NCBI GenBank assembly: GCA_037951165.1
Contig: JBBDHG010000037.1
Coordinates: forward strand, 1,243,001-1,307,000
Direction of reading: 5' to 3'
DNA length: 64,000 nucleotides
Source: Lophius americanus
Taxonomy: Eukaryota > Chordata > Actinopteri > Lophiiformes > Lophiidae
The position numbers and the translations under genes were made by a program. Below the pieces are notes generated by a model, which did no database searches, had not been told where the DNA came from, and saw nothing but the letters and a program-made list of their open reading frames with translations. The stretch's first letter is position 1, and each line of letters begins with the position of its first letter. This document shows positions 48,915 through 60,516 of this stretch, in pieces.

Positions 48915-50025
48915 TTGTGGGCCTGAGAGTAGGAACTTAAAATGTTGGCACAATGATTGTTGAAGTCAGGAACCTAGCTGACAATTTGGAGAAGGAAGGT
49001 AGATATATTGGGTTTCCAAGAGACCAGGTGGAAGGGCAGCAATTCTAGAAGCATTGGATGAGGGTACAAACTGTTTAATCATGGTGTGGCTGGGAGGAGA
49101 AATAGTGTAGGCGTGATCCTAAAAGAGGAGTATGTGAGGAGTGTTCTTGGGGGGATGAGAGTATTGGACAGGGAGATGAGTGTGAAGATAACATTTGAAT
49201 GTGTGAGTTGGAAGAGAAAGAGAATTTCTAGATTGAGTTGTATCAAGTGATGGAGAGCTTTGACAGGGGTGAGAGAGTGGAGGTTTGAGCAGACTTCAGT
49301 GGGCATGCTAGTGAAAGAAATAGAGCAGATGAAGCGATGATGGACAGCTATCACCATAGCTGTCCAGATCCATGAATAGTTTTATTAATTTTCAAGGGTG
49401 TTTCTCATAGATTTTCTCTTATTACACAGAGTTAATAAGAGAAGATAGGAATACGGAAGGACAGATGGTGACAGATGATGGGCGATATTAAGAAAAGGAG
49501 GCAAATGGCTTTGGTGAACATGTATTTCAAGAAGAGGAAGGAGCACGAGGTGACATATAAGAGAGGGAGTAGGAGCACAGGTGTAGAAAATGTAATCTTG
49601 AAACGATTGGAGACTGGAAGGTGGTGACAGGGGAGAATGTAGCCAAACAGTATGGAATGTTAGTATATAGGATGACTAGTGATACAAAAGAGGAAAAGTA
49701 AAAAGTAGAGCAGAGGACCAGAGGATTAGAAGGGAGCACATCAGAAGGATAGCCCAGGTTAGACGTCTTGAAGACATAGTAAGAGATTGAGATGGTCTGG
49801 ACATGTGAAGAGGAGGGATAGTGGCTCTATTGTTAGAAGGATGCTGGAGATGGAGCTACTGGGCAGGAGATAAAATGGACGACCAAAGAGGAGGTTTCTG
49901 GATATGATGAGAGAGGACATGCAGTTGGTTGATGTACTAGAGGAAGATGCAGAGGACATGGCAAGATGGAAACAGATGAAGCACAGTGGCGACCCCTAAA
50001 AGGAACAGCTGAAAGTAGAAGGCTC
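48915..50025 (+). mobile_element. RTE-clade LINE, internally deleted and interrupted
   Basis: The plus strand reads, with frameshifts, NVGTMI near 48940, then VQTVxxHGVAGRRNSVGVIL, KEEYVRSVLGGMRVLDREMS and KITFECVS up to about 49215. These are endonuclease-domain landmarks of fish RTE elements. A 75-bp foreign repeat sits at 49363-49437. Then ERNTEGQMV, NMYFKKRKEHEVTYKRG (endonuclease continued) lead to about 49700. The C-terminal reverse-transcriptase part follows: RWSGHVKRRDSGSIV, NGRPKRRFLDMMREDMQ, and a GDP near 49990. Most of the polymerase core is missing. It ends near GGAACAGCTGAAAGTAG, a usual RTE 3' end. Confidence 0.8.
49363..49437 (+). repeat. 75-bp direct repeat, copy 2, inside the RTE element
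   Basis: Near-identical to 48143-48217. It splits the endonuclease-coding part of the RTE copy, replacing some of its sequence. Confidence 0.85.
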
Positions 50026-50077
50026 TGTTTTTAGAACTGGTTTAGTGTCTGTACATGTGAGTGTAAGCATAAACATC

Positions 50078-50475
50078 ATCCATAACATTATAAACGATGA
50101 CAGGTAAAGTAAGAATAATGTCAATAATCTGGTTACGTTGACATCTTTAGCCGGTGGAATCTATTAGGTAGTAAGTGAACACTTCATCCTTCAAGTTGAG
50201 GTTTTAGTAGACAGAAAAATGGGCAAGAATAAGGATCAGAGGGATTTGACAAGGGCAAAATTGTGAATGATAGACAAGTGGTACAGATTACGTGAAAGAC
50301 TGTACACCTTTCACGTATACAGGACACCTATAAAGTGGTCTAGGAGAGGGCAACTGGCGAACTGGGTGTCTAAAGCTCGTTGAAAAGGTACTGTAGCACA
50401 AGTTGCTGTATTTAATGCTGGTTCTGACAAAAATGTGTCAAAATACACAGTCACCAAGCTGTTGGTCGGCAAAGA
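50078..50475 (+). pseudogene. Tc1-like DNA transposon remnant (5' part and transposase N-terminus)
   Basis: CCATAACATTATAAACGATG at the left resembles the terminal repeat of a common teleost Tc1-like element. The next 120 bases follow its 5' untranslated part. The transposase start is at 50219 (MGKNKDQ), and a lost base shifts the frame where the family has a DFDKGQIV-type helix-turn-helix start. Later pieces GTGGTCTAGGAGAGGGCAAC (about 50336) and AATGCTGGTTCTGACAAAAA (about 50416) come from the KWSxEG and NAGSDxKVSxYTV parts. The DNA-binding domain is internally deleted, the catalytic half and right end are gone. Non-functional. Confidence 0.8.
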
Positions 50476-51200
50476 AAAACCTGCACAATAGTTGGCAGGC
50501 GATTATAATGTAATTATTTATTGGTAAACATGCATACTCTTCAATAAGGACATGCATCTGTTTGACTGTGTACATGCATGAAAATGCTTATCTGAAGGTA
50601 TGTGTCCATTCTGTTATACATGTTTGGGTAATTTAGTGTGTAATTGTAAGTATGCATTCCCCAGCCTGTGAGCTGGCAGTAGCACAGTTTCTGTATGATG
50701 CAACAGGCAGCTAATCCTCTCCTTATGTAAAAGCTTGACTGCTATTCAAATGACATGTGGATGGGATAGAGAGCTTAGGTTTTGGCAGGAAAGTGTCATA
50801 ACAAGGAATGCCTGTTTCAAAAAAAAACAACATAGTCTGCATTTGTGTTATTAAAGATGCACTCCCTGTTGAAAAAGGAACCCCTCCTATATGCTGACAT
50901 GTTGGGGCATTGCTGCTTGCATAAATTATAAAAAAAAAATAAAAAAAAAAGGATAAAATAATGAAATGTTACAGATCATTCATTTAAATTAAGAATTATT
51001 GGTAGTTTGTTCGTCAGTGTATTTTCAATGAAAGTGAGTGAAATGTAGGTCAAGATTATGCAAGTTCTATATATGACAGATGAATTAAAAAATATATAAA
51101 ATAGGGAGTGATTTAAAAAAAAAATTTCATTATGTATGATGCACAATGTTGATTTCATACTGTTCTTATGTTTATTCTGTTTTTGTTTTTTTTTCTACAG
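50476..51200 (+). other. Presumed last part of a 5' intron of elfn2
   Basis: AT-rich with poly-A at 50928-50950. It ends in a long pyrimidine tract and CTACAG at 51195-51200, a strong 3' splice site just before the 5' UTR of elfn2. Where the intron starts is not visible. Confidence 0.6.
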
Positions 51201-51528
51201 ATAATCCGAAGGTACATCCATTTGGTTCAGTCACGGCTCAAATTTAAGGAGGAACTATGAAAACATGCTGTGTCACCCCTCATTGCAGTCCAACAAGATA
51301 TGACATGACATGGGCCCCCTGCTAAATACCATGATGACCATAAAGCTGTGACCGGTCCTGTGAAGCCTTCGCCCCTTTTTCAGAACCCCCTACTCTTTCG
51401 AAATCCTGCCTAACAATATTTGTTTCTTCCGTGTCTCCTGAAAATACAACCTACATTCCTACCTTCCCTGAAGTTTCTCTTCTCAGTAATTAAAGATTCT
51501 CCTCATCCTCAATTCTTTTGACGGCATC
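51201..51528 (+). promoter_or_regulatory. elfn2: elfn2 5' UTR portion of the coding exon, with upstream ORFs
   Basis: Lies between the 3' splice site at 51199-51200 and the start codon. An in-frame TAA at 51487-51489 shows the ATG at 51529 is the first in-frame start. Two short upstream ORFs lie within it: 51257-51325 (22 codons plus stop) and 51331-51351 (6 codons plus stop). They could lower translation of the main frame. Exon start is inferred from splice consensus only. Confidence 0.6.
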
Positions 51529-54509
51529 ATGCAGGGTGTTTCTACCATCTTCAACCTTCTTCTTATTCTTCCTTCCATTCTATTCTTCTCTAACATTCCC
51601 ATAATGGTCAATGCGGACTGCTGGCTCATTGAGGGAGACAAAGGATATGTGTGGTTGGCGATATGCAGTCAGAACCAACCGCCGTATGAGACCATCCCCC
51701 AGCACATTAATAACACGGTCCATGACTTGAGACTGAATGAAAACAAACTGAAAGCAGTGCTCTTCAGCTCCATGTACCGCTTCACCAACCTGACTGACCT
51801 CAACCTAACCAAGAATGAAATCAGCTACATTGAGGATGGCGCCTTCGCGGGACAAGCTAACTTACAGGTGATGAGGGAATGCTATGATTATAGCTTTGAA
51901 ACTAACTCTCAAGCATTGTCAACAATCCACAAAACAACTCCAAAGAATGCCATAATAATAAAAATACCCTAATCCTACTTTACTTCTTTTCTCAGGTTCT
52001 TCAGCTGGGCTACAACAAGATGACAAACTTAACTGAAGGTATGATGAGAGGACTTGGGCGCATGCAATGCCTCTTCCTGCAGCATAACCTCATTGAGGTT
52101 ATTGCCAGCAATGCATTTTGGGAGTGTCCCAGCCTTAGCAGTATTGACCTGTCATCCAACAAACTTGCCCGCATTGACCCATCCACATTCACAGTTCTCA
52201 ATCGACTGATGGTGTGCGAACTGGCGGCAAATCCATTCCACTGTGGCTGCGACCTTTATAGCTTTCTTATCTGGCTGGAATCCTTCAACAACGTCACACA
52301 CACCTACGACCGTCTCCAGTGTGAGACGCCACGGGAGATGTTTGGTTACCCCTTACTCATCGCTGCTGGTCATGCTGGTCGAAATGCAAAAAACATTTTG
52401 TATCATCACTGCCGAAATGGCGTGATGATTTCAGGAATGACCTCTCTCCCTCCAGATCTGGAGGGTCCTTCTGGGATTGGACCAGAGATGTTTGGTGGTG
52501 TGGGACCTTACAATCAACCTACCACCTCCTCCTCATCTACTGAACACAGTTTCACTCCCAGCATCAAACTCAATCATGTCTCTCTGTCATCTGCTTCACT
52601 CCTTGTGCAAATCCCAAGGCCCTACAGCAAAATGTATATTCTCACACAGTACAACTACACATTTGTGTCTGACATTATGAATTTGAAGAACAAGAAGGAA
52701 ATGATTACTCTAAACAAACTCAAACCACACACCAATTATACATTCTGTGTAGCATCCATTCGTAACTCTCAACGCAACAACCATACCTGTCTCCAGTTTG
52801 CCACACGGGCTCAAAATCCAGATGAGACAATCCCAACACCTTCTACAACTACTCACTACATAATGACCATAGTGGGCTGCCTCTTTGGCATGCTCATTGT
52901 TTTAGGATTTGTCTACTATTGTTTACGCAAAAAACGAGTGCATGATGAGAAGAAGAAGTCCATCTGTGTCAAGAAAACTATTCTGGAGATGCGCTATGGC
53001 CCAGAGGTGGCAGCAGCAGTGGCAAACGATCCATCAGCGGTCCACAAGCTTCAAGAGCAGTCCAGAGAACATCACCAGTATCAGCATCACCATGGAGGTA
53101 AACTTCCCATGTCCACATCCTCTAGTTCTGGAATGCTCCACTCGGCAAACACCAGTTCTTCTAGACTTTCCTCTATTCCACAAGTGGAAAAAATGGCCAC
53201 TGCCTTTTCAGAGGCCATCGCCACAAATAAAGGAAATTATATGGATGTGAGAACTGGCGGGGCAGGGATGGAGAGAGTGGGAGATGGTGGGCATGGAGGG
53301 ATGAGGGGAACAGACTTGAGGGAAGATGATGGAAGTGATGTTGGAGAGGAATCAGATGATGACGGACATGGCTCTGCATCAGAGATTTCCACCATTGCCA
53401 TGGAGGTGGACAAGGTTAACCAGATCATTAACAACTGCATCGATGCACTGAAACTGGACGCTACTGCAGTTGCTGCTTCAGGAGCCTCCACTAACCCTAC
53501 ACCCTCTTCCAATCTAACTTCCCCACAACCCACCAGTACCTCCTCTCTTACTCGTGGCCTGATCCCACTCTCTCAAGGATTAACTGAGACATGCCAGGTG
53601 ATGGCTCCCAATAAAATACCTCCCCCGCCCCCTCTCCCTGCATTGAATGCTCCTCTCTCTGAGCGCCCGGGAATCAGTGGTGGCGGCTTTGTTGTCACTC
53701 CACCCTACAGGCCTCCTCCACCAGCCACTGCCGTACGTCCCATTCAGCGCCAAATGAGCGCAGACACAGCTGTGGTAATTGTAAATGCTGTCAAAAAACA
53801 GTGCAGCAACAACTCGTGTACCTCCATGGGTCAGGACAGGGAACGTGGGGGAGCTAGGGTGTACAGCTTAGATGTTCCAGAACCAAGGAGTCCAGATGCC
53901 TGTAGTCAACAGCTACAGTATCCAGAACGGGCAAGTCCAGTGGGCTGTGGGGAGCCTCTCGAGAGGCTGCCTTTAGTGGGAAGTGGGAGCTGCGGTGGAG
54001 GGGGTGTTGGTGGTTGCAACAGTAGTGGTGTTGGTGCCCAACATCAGGACAGCCAGAAGCCACACCATTACCATCAACAACAACAACAAATACAACAACA
54101 AAAACAGCAGCAGCAGCTGGAGGTGCAGCAGGACTACAACAGCTCGGAGCATCGCCACTCCGTCCCAGCTCTCTACTATGAAGGCTCCCACCAGGGCTCC
54201 CCAGCCCAGAGGGTTTCCTTCCTAAAGCCTCTCACACGTTCCCGCAGGGATGCAGCGTCTTATTCCCAACTTTCACCGGCCCGTAACCATTCCAGTTACT
54301 CTGGCTACTCCTCCAGTCCAGAGTACTCCTCAGAGAGCTCCCTGCGTATCTGGGAGCGCTTTCGTCCCTATCGCAAAGGCCAGCGAGAGGAGGCCTGTTA
54401 TGTGACGGCTGGAAATGCCCTTCGAAAAAAGGTGCAGTTCGCTAAAGGCGAGGACCTGCATGACATCCTTGATTACTGGAAGGGTGTATCAGCACAGCAG
54501 AAGCTGTGA
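51529..54509 (+). CDS. elfn2: ELFN2: LRR and fibronectin III transmembrane synaptic protein, PP1-binding (PPP1R29)
   Basis: Coding exons 51529..51867 and 51996..54509 join in phase 0 to give 950 residues (human ELFN2 is about 820). Order: signal peptide 1-29, mature start DCWLIEGDKGYVW; five LRRs about 64-175; LRRCT with NPFHCGC about 192-252; FN3 about 301-386; membrane segment about 401-422; basic CLRKKR stop-transfer; cytoplasmic tail with conserved GNYMDVRTG, a block at 576-599 (EISTIA...KVNQIINNCIDALK), RVSFLKPLTRS, and near the C-terminus KVQF (925-928), the RVxF-type docking site for protein phosphatase 1. ELFN family proteins are known as postsynaptic partners of group III metabotropic glutamate receptors in trans and as PP1 inhibitors. 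ELFN2 rather than ELFN1: TVHDLRLNENKLKAV, YSLDVPE, PALYYEGS and the QQKL end. Odd: extra Gly, His (472-479) and Gln (807-820) tracts lengthen the tail. Whether this is the a or b teleost duplicate cannot be told. Confidence 0.95.
51868..51995 (+). other. elfn2: elfn2 coding intron, 128 bp, GT-AG
   Basis: Donor ACAG/GTGATG at 51867/51868 and acceptor TTTTCTCAG ending 51995, with a pyrimidine-rich lead. Removing it joins ...AGQANLQ to VLQLGYNKM..., restoring an uninterrupted third LRR as in other ELFN proteins. Read through, the first frame stops at 51972 with no LRR-like sequence, so splicing is required. Confidence 0.9.
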
Positions 54510-56568
54510 CTACAGGACAAGAGATGAAGCATATAGGGAAAAAGAATTTGTATACATCTTTTCCTGACTGGCCTGCTGGTCAGATAAAAATGAGAAGATA
54601 TTGAATGACACTTTGCCTTTGGGTTATTTTTGGCATGCTAGGTGTATAATATATTGTACCAAGAGCAAGGACTATGAAACTGTGCCTGGGATATGAGTCA
54701 TTATGACGTTTCATTTTACACTTCATTGTAGCACCATTTCTGGTTAATTCTCATTTTTGTGTTTGTGGATTTTATTGATAAAACAGGGAGCAAAATGCCA
54801 ACTGTGTGTTATAATACTATATGAGTGATCACATTTTGGGATCATATGTACCATCTTTATCAGTGCCATATTTTGATTAATCATCGAAGAAAAATGATGA
54901 AAATGTTTTAGGGTTGTAGGGATTTTGTTACCTATTATGTTTTGGGCTCTGTATCAACTTAGATATCGCTCAACTTCTAAATGAAGGAACCATGACAAGG
55001 TGGGGATCTGTGCCGTCTTGTCAAACGTGGCCCCTATCTGTCTTCCATGAGATCTTTCATGTGGCTGATGTTTTTGCCTCCCTCACAAAGAAAGAAAGAC
55101 AAAAACTCAAAGAAATGAACTAATGAATGCAGGGAAAATAATTTAGTTTGGCCGAGGGTTCTGCGGTATAAGAGAGATTAAAGTGGAACCAAAAGAAATT
55201 ATGCTCTGGTTGCCCATTTGGTGCTCATCACGTCCAACCCATTGAAACTATTTTCAAAAGTCTCCCAAAAGTCCCAAACTGTCCTAAAAAACATTTGCCC
55301 AAGTAATGATCGGAAGTGTAAGCATAATTTGACCAAGGGCAGAGAGCGAACTAACATTTTCTTAATGAAAGCAATTAGATGCGACTCAACAGTACAACAG
55401 GGAAATACAAAAACATTCAGACAGACGGGCTCACACAATCTCTTTATGGAGATGTGACTCATGTGAAAGAGATCAAGAGGAGGAAAAAGATCAAATGCAC
55501 TGATATGAATAATTGTGTGCAGCCACTGTGAATGTAAGATGATTACGAGCAGGTTATGGGGGAAAAGACTTTCATCATTGTGAACACCACGGTACATTCC
55601 AAATCCTTACCTCACATGAAAATACAGTGAGGCACAGAGGGAAAGGATGCTTCTAATTACTGCCAACGAGTTTGCTCTGTTCTACAAATGAATACTGTTG
55701 TTGTCTATTGATAATTTGATCACCAACTTGTGACAGGCATGTTAGCTTGCACATTACGCCTCATGATTGTGTGTGTGGCTGTGTGGTCAATAGTGGTCTA
55801 TGTCGGTGGGTGTTGGCATGCCTTGTCAGATAGTATTGTATATTGCCCAAATTGACATAAATTGATGATTTATAATTTGTTAATATGTTTTCCAATGGAT
55901 GGATGTCTGAGTCTAAACAATTCTAGATTATTAATGGCATGAAGAAATGTACAAATATGAATATGGTTCTTGTATTTTCCCAGATAAACACCATATAGAC
56001 ATGATGATCAGCTATACCACAGTAGTGCAGTGCCTCTTGCTAACACAGCCATAATCTGATCTCCTCTCATGTTTGGTATTCGCCATCCACATGTTTGTTT
56101 CTATTGAAATTATCTAATTATGATTTGCCAATACGATGCTGCCGTTGTCTGGCACTCTGTCAAAACGCATCCTTCTTTCTCAAAGGACCGTGTTGCTATT
56201 CATTTTTCACATCATCAGCTAACATACAAAATCAGAGCGATCCCATCCTAAAAATGTGAAAACCGACCCCACTTTGTTTAAAAGAAAAGAAGGAACATGA
56301 CAATAGCTCTAGCTCTGTTTTTTAATCCTGGTTGTTTCGGTGGATGATGCTTTTTGGCCTTCATCCCACCTTCATTTCTTCCTTCTTCTTTCTTTGCTTG
56401 CCCCCACAGATCCTGAATATGACCTGTTTTGTATTATTAAACAACATAAGTGAGAAATCTCCTTCCTAGGAGTGAGTTTAGGCAACTCATGTCAATTCTA
56501 ATATTCTTCAGAATTGACAGCTGTTTTTAGCATGTGCTTGACTCCCCTGGAGGCTGAATAGGAATAAA
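54510..56568 (+). other. elfn2: elfn2 3' UTR and flank, end not determined
   Basis: Begins after the TGA at 54507-54509. Possible polyadenylation signals are ATTAAA at 55177-55182 and AATAAA at 56563-56568; neither can be chosen from sequence alone. The frames at 55199-55597 have no family signature. A 10-bp inverted repeat TGTCAATTCT/AGAATTGACA lies at 56490-56519. Confidence 0.45.
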
Positions 56569-59293
56569 TGCACAAATGTGAGAGTGGCGTAAAATAGAAT
56601 GCCCGTTTAAATCTATATTTTTCTCCATCCTTCAACTATCTCTATAACTTCTTCTTTTCCTTGATTTAAAGTTGTGTGCATACAATCATGGTAAGAGGTC
56701 ATAAACCTTGGAGTTGTTGTTCTGCTTTGAGTGTTTTAACGATTTTTAGAGGACCACGGTAGATGAAGAGTCTCCCTGTGTTTTAGTGGAAGCATTAGTG
56801 GGATGTGACCCTTCATCCGCCTTCTACATAGGAGGATGCACCATGTGATAAATATACAGGCTTGGAAATGTTTAATTCCCTACTAATCTCCAAGTATCTG
56901 TGATAAAAAAGTTTCAAAGGAACTTGTTACTGTGATTGACTCAGACTATGACCAAATAAGAGGAAAGGATTGCCTTTGCTGGTCCTAATTCAAGGAAATG
57001 ACTCGTGCATTTAACTCCCCGTATCCTCAACTGCCATGAGAAGTTTACAGGAGAGGACACTGAGGATGATTCAGTATTATCAGGATTGCTCATCCTTTCA
57101 GCCGCCATTAAGTTCATCCAACTGACGATGTATAATGTGACAGAAAATCCTGATTATTACTGTTTCCATGGATGAATTGAATTTCATATATTTTCTGTAT
57201 TTTAATTAACAATTAAATTATTTAACACACCTTTTTAGGCTAATTGAAGGGAAATAGATTGACATGGACAGATTAAATGTTCAAATGCTCTTCTGCTCAA
57301 ATTTCATTCAAAGATCTCTTTCTTATAAACGGTTCTCTAGGACGATACAGAATAACCGGCCTAATCGAGGACGAATTTTGCTAATGCTGATCTAATAAAT
57401 GCCAAACTCTATGTTTTCTCCATTGCGCATATGAGTACATTCCATATTTGGAGGTTGTTATTAACAAAGGCCTGAAAGCCTAATGCCAGACATTCTACAG
57501 GAGAGTCATGCAAATGGAAACGAAGACTAGGTCACTCGAAATTCAAATGTGGCCAGTGACTAAACTAAACATGGGTGCATTCGCTCCCAAAAAGATCCAA
57601 CCTTCAGATCCAATTAAACCTTATTGTTGCAGGTTCATATTAAAAAGCAGCAGTTAAATGAGAGAAATTGTGTAATTAACAAAGTTTATATATCATTTTA
57701 TGTCCACACTGCAAAAGCTTAAAATATAACTTAAAATATAACTTATATAATATAAGTGTATTATATAAGTGTATTTTTCTAGTTTCTAGTCAAAATATCT
57801 AATTGCATTAGATGCTTTGATATGAGATACAATCACTACACAAATAGAATGTCAGATAGATATAGGGACCTGTTTTTAGGTAAGGCATCTTGAATATGTT
57901 ATTATCTTATGAACCATTAAAACATCACCTGAACTCAATGTGATTATTTCCAACCAATTCAAAGCACACTTTATCTTAATATTCTTAAAAATGTAATATT
58001 ATTCCTATTAAAATGCTTGAATAAATGCATAAAAATCACATAAAAATGCCGACATAGATCATTGTCTAAACTTTCTACAAGAACGTGATCTTCTTAAATG
58101 TAGAACATTGTCCGTAAAACTGCACCTGAAAAGAAGTTGACATGTACGGTAACAAAAAACTACTTTAGATGGGATTTTTTTTTAAAGGGGCCATTTTTCC
58201 AGTTTACAGTTATAGTTATAGAAGGACTTATGCTTTGAATTATACAGAGATAACATTTATGAATGATTGAAATCTTAAGCAAGACCAGAAATGATTCTCT
58301 GAAAATGATCATTAACCAAAACATTGTCATATTTTGTCCCACAAATCCAGCAAACCTAATCCGTCCGAAACACCTTTTCAGCTCTTATCCTTGTTGAACC
58401 TCTCGGACGGCCCAGTTTCAATCAATGGTCCCTCATGTCTGACCATCCTTGTTGTTTGTCTTAGAGCCAGAAGAAGAAAAGCCAGACATGAGAAAGCCAT
58501 TTAATGTGCTATTAATGTTTAATCCTTTAGTGGGAGGATGGCTCAGACGGTTTTCCTTATCTTCGCATTCCCCCAATAATCACAGACACTTTCACTTTCT
58601 AATCCTTTGATGCTCGCTTATATTTCAAGCCTTGCCCAATTCAATCCAATTCCAGTTGCTTAAATAATGAATCACAGCCCAAAATTGGATGTGGGTTTAT
58701 GTATAACCAGCTCCTAAATTACTGAAGTAGTTAATTACTTCCATTAGTAAAGATCACAATAATAGCTCTCAGTCTCATACTCAATGCATTTTATTTTTTA
58801 ACCCATGTGAACCATCCTTGAAGCAGTCAGACATGGCCTTAATCCACATCTGAGGTTAACCAGATAAATTTCTTAGATGGAAAAGAAAAATATATTTACA
58901 CATATGCAGATTTAAATATGTCATATGTGCGGTTGCCAGAAAACGTCCCTTTAAGACCTAATATAATAACAAAGGATGTATGATAGATATTCACTGATGG
59001 CAGAGGAGAACTCATCATAATTGAATGCAGTGCCCTCCAGAGTTCATTTAAATTTTTAAATACAGGTTGTGCCAATAATTTTGACATGTATGTTTTAGAG
59101 AAAATGATTTGATTTATGTTAAGAATGTTTTTTTTCAAGTATTCACTCAAATATAGGCGGGGCATGTGGATCGAATAGAATGATACGGAAAGAAGGAGAT
59201 TTGGAAAGGGTTGAATAATGATGTTCCAAAAGGGCTTAATTAAGAACAGAAATATAGCGAATAATCTGTGTAAACTTGTTTACAATGGAGTAG

Positions 59294-59294
<1 letters not shown>
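56569..59294. other. 3' flanking DNA, nothing recognised
   Basis: Mostly unique AT-rich sequence, with a short tandem TATAACTTAAAA / TATAAGTGTAT stretch at 57719-57775. No gene recognised. Confidence 0.5.

Positions 59295-59343
<49 letters not shown>
59295..59343. repeat. (AC)n microsatellite
   Basis: Uninterrupted run of about 24 AC units, the longest perfect CA repeat in the window. Confidence 0.97.
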
Positions 59344-59344
<1 letters not shown>

Positions 59345-60436
59345 GAAGAGTAGATGGTGAAAATGTAACCTGAAGTAGTGAGTCAGAATGAGTCACAACC
59401 TGACAAAAAATACTTTTTTCCTCAGAGGAGGATAATCGGCAAGGTCTCAACAGGAAAGGGCAACGAGGGAAGGGTTTGGTCTGTATGCAGGCAGACATTT
59501 GGGATAAAATATGTGAGGGCATGACTTCACAAAAACTTAACATACCTGAATCAGTGTACCGCATGGAATGAACATGACACACACGCACACGCACACAAAG
59601 AACACTATTATTTCCCATGACTGAATCAGCTCTCTTAAAGGGATGGTTGAGAGTGTTGGGTGTGAATTGTTTTGAATATATCAGCTGTAGAATATAATGG
59701 AACTAGATGGCACATTACTTGTGGTGCTCTAAGCAACATGAAATAACTTATCTCTCCATTAATCATGACTCTACGCAGTCCAGGTAGCTTGCTGAGTAAA
59801 GTTTCGTGTAAAAACTGTTTTCTTTCTTCGCTGCCCGAATGGTGAAATGCATCTACTTAAGGAAAAGGGGCGCATGTTTGTGAGAGGAAGAAGTGTAAAC
59901 ATTAATGGGTTCTACCTTGACTGAGCTTTTACTTAGTTAGAAAACCTTCTCCATTCTTCTGCTGCTTTTAGCATGAACATAGTTATATGATATGTCATTA
60001 TATACTATAATAACACAAGAAAAATTGGAAAAGCGAGGCACAATTAGTAACTTGTATTGGCACATTTTGTATATTTCCCCCCCTTAAAGCTACTGTTTGA
60101 CAGTCGTACTTTTTTCTGTTTCAAAATGGATGAGCCAAAAGTTAGCACCATCAAACTGCTATTATGTCACCAAACAGACAATGTATTGAATGATATGGTG
60201 AGGTGCATCGTTTTATTTGTTGTATCCTTTTTTTTTTGAAAAAAGGGAACATTCCATTCCCTTTTCAAATCCTGTTCTGGTCATGCATTACCGATTTCAA
60301 AAATTGTTGATGTTTCTACAGCACAGACAGCTATTTTAATGATTTGTCCTGCATTGAAGAACATTTTAAACCAGCGTTATTTCTCTTTAATTATAAGCTG
60401 ACAGGCAGGTATTAGCACTGACCACTGTGACACTGT
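59344..60436. other. Intergenic, nothing recognised
   Basis: No gene or repeat family member recognised. Confidence 0.5.
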
Positions 60437-60516
60437 TTTAGCACTTTGAGATTTGATCCAAATGTAAAGTGCAATATAAATTAAATGTATTATTATTATT
60501 ATTATTATTATTATTA
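60437..60516 (+). mobile_element. Extremely truncated L2-like LINE tail
   Basis: GCACTTTGAGATTTGATCC and AATGTAAAGTGC followed by ATATAAATTAAAT and (ATT)n are nearly identical to the tail at 2035-2100. Little upstream LINE sequence is present, so this is either a severe 5' truncation or a SINE that borrows the tail. Confidence 0.8.

Noticed and set aside
49079..49959. Minus-strand Ser/Leu-rich open frames
   Set aside because: They are antisense of the RTE element, whose plus-strand translation shows clear LINE motifs.
51529..51972. A stand-alone 147-residue secreted LRR protein
   Set aside because: The last 35 residues lack LRR character and begin exactly at a GT splice donor. Splicing to 51996 restores the ELFN2 LRR.
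53173..54225. Minus-strand and out-of-frame coding regions inside elfn2 exon 2
   Set aside because: They are low-complexity His/Pro/Ser/Leu shadows of the real frame with no family signature.
52020..54509. An independent gene starting at the ATG at 52020
   Set aside because: That Met lies inside an LRR (GYNKM). The eight codons before it back to the splice acceptor continue the repeat, so it is internal to elfn2.
51529..54509. Assignment to ELFN1 instead of ELFN2
   Set aside because: The N-terminal LRR wording, SLDVPE, ALYYEGS and the QQKL C-terminus follow ELFN2; ELFN1 differs at these points.
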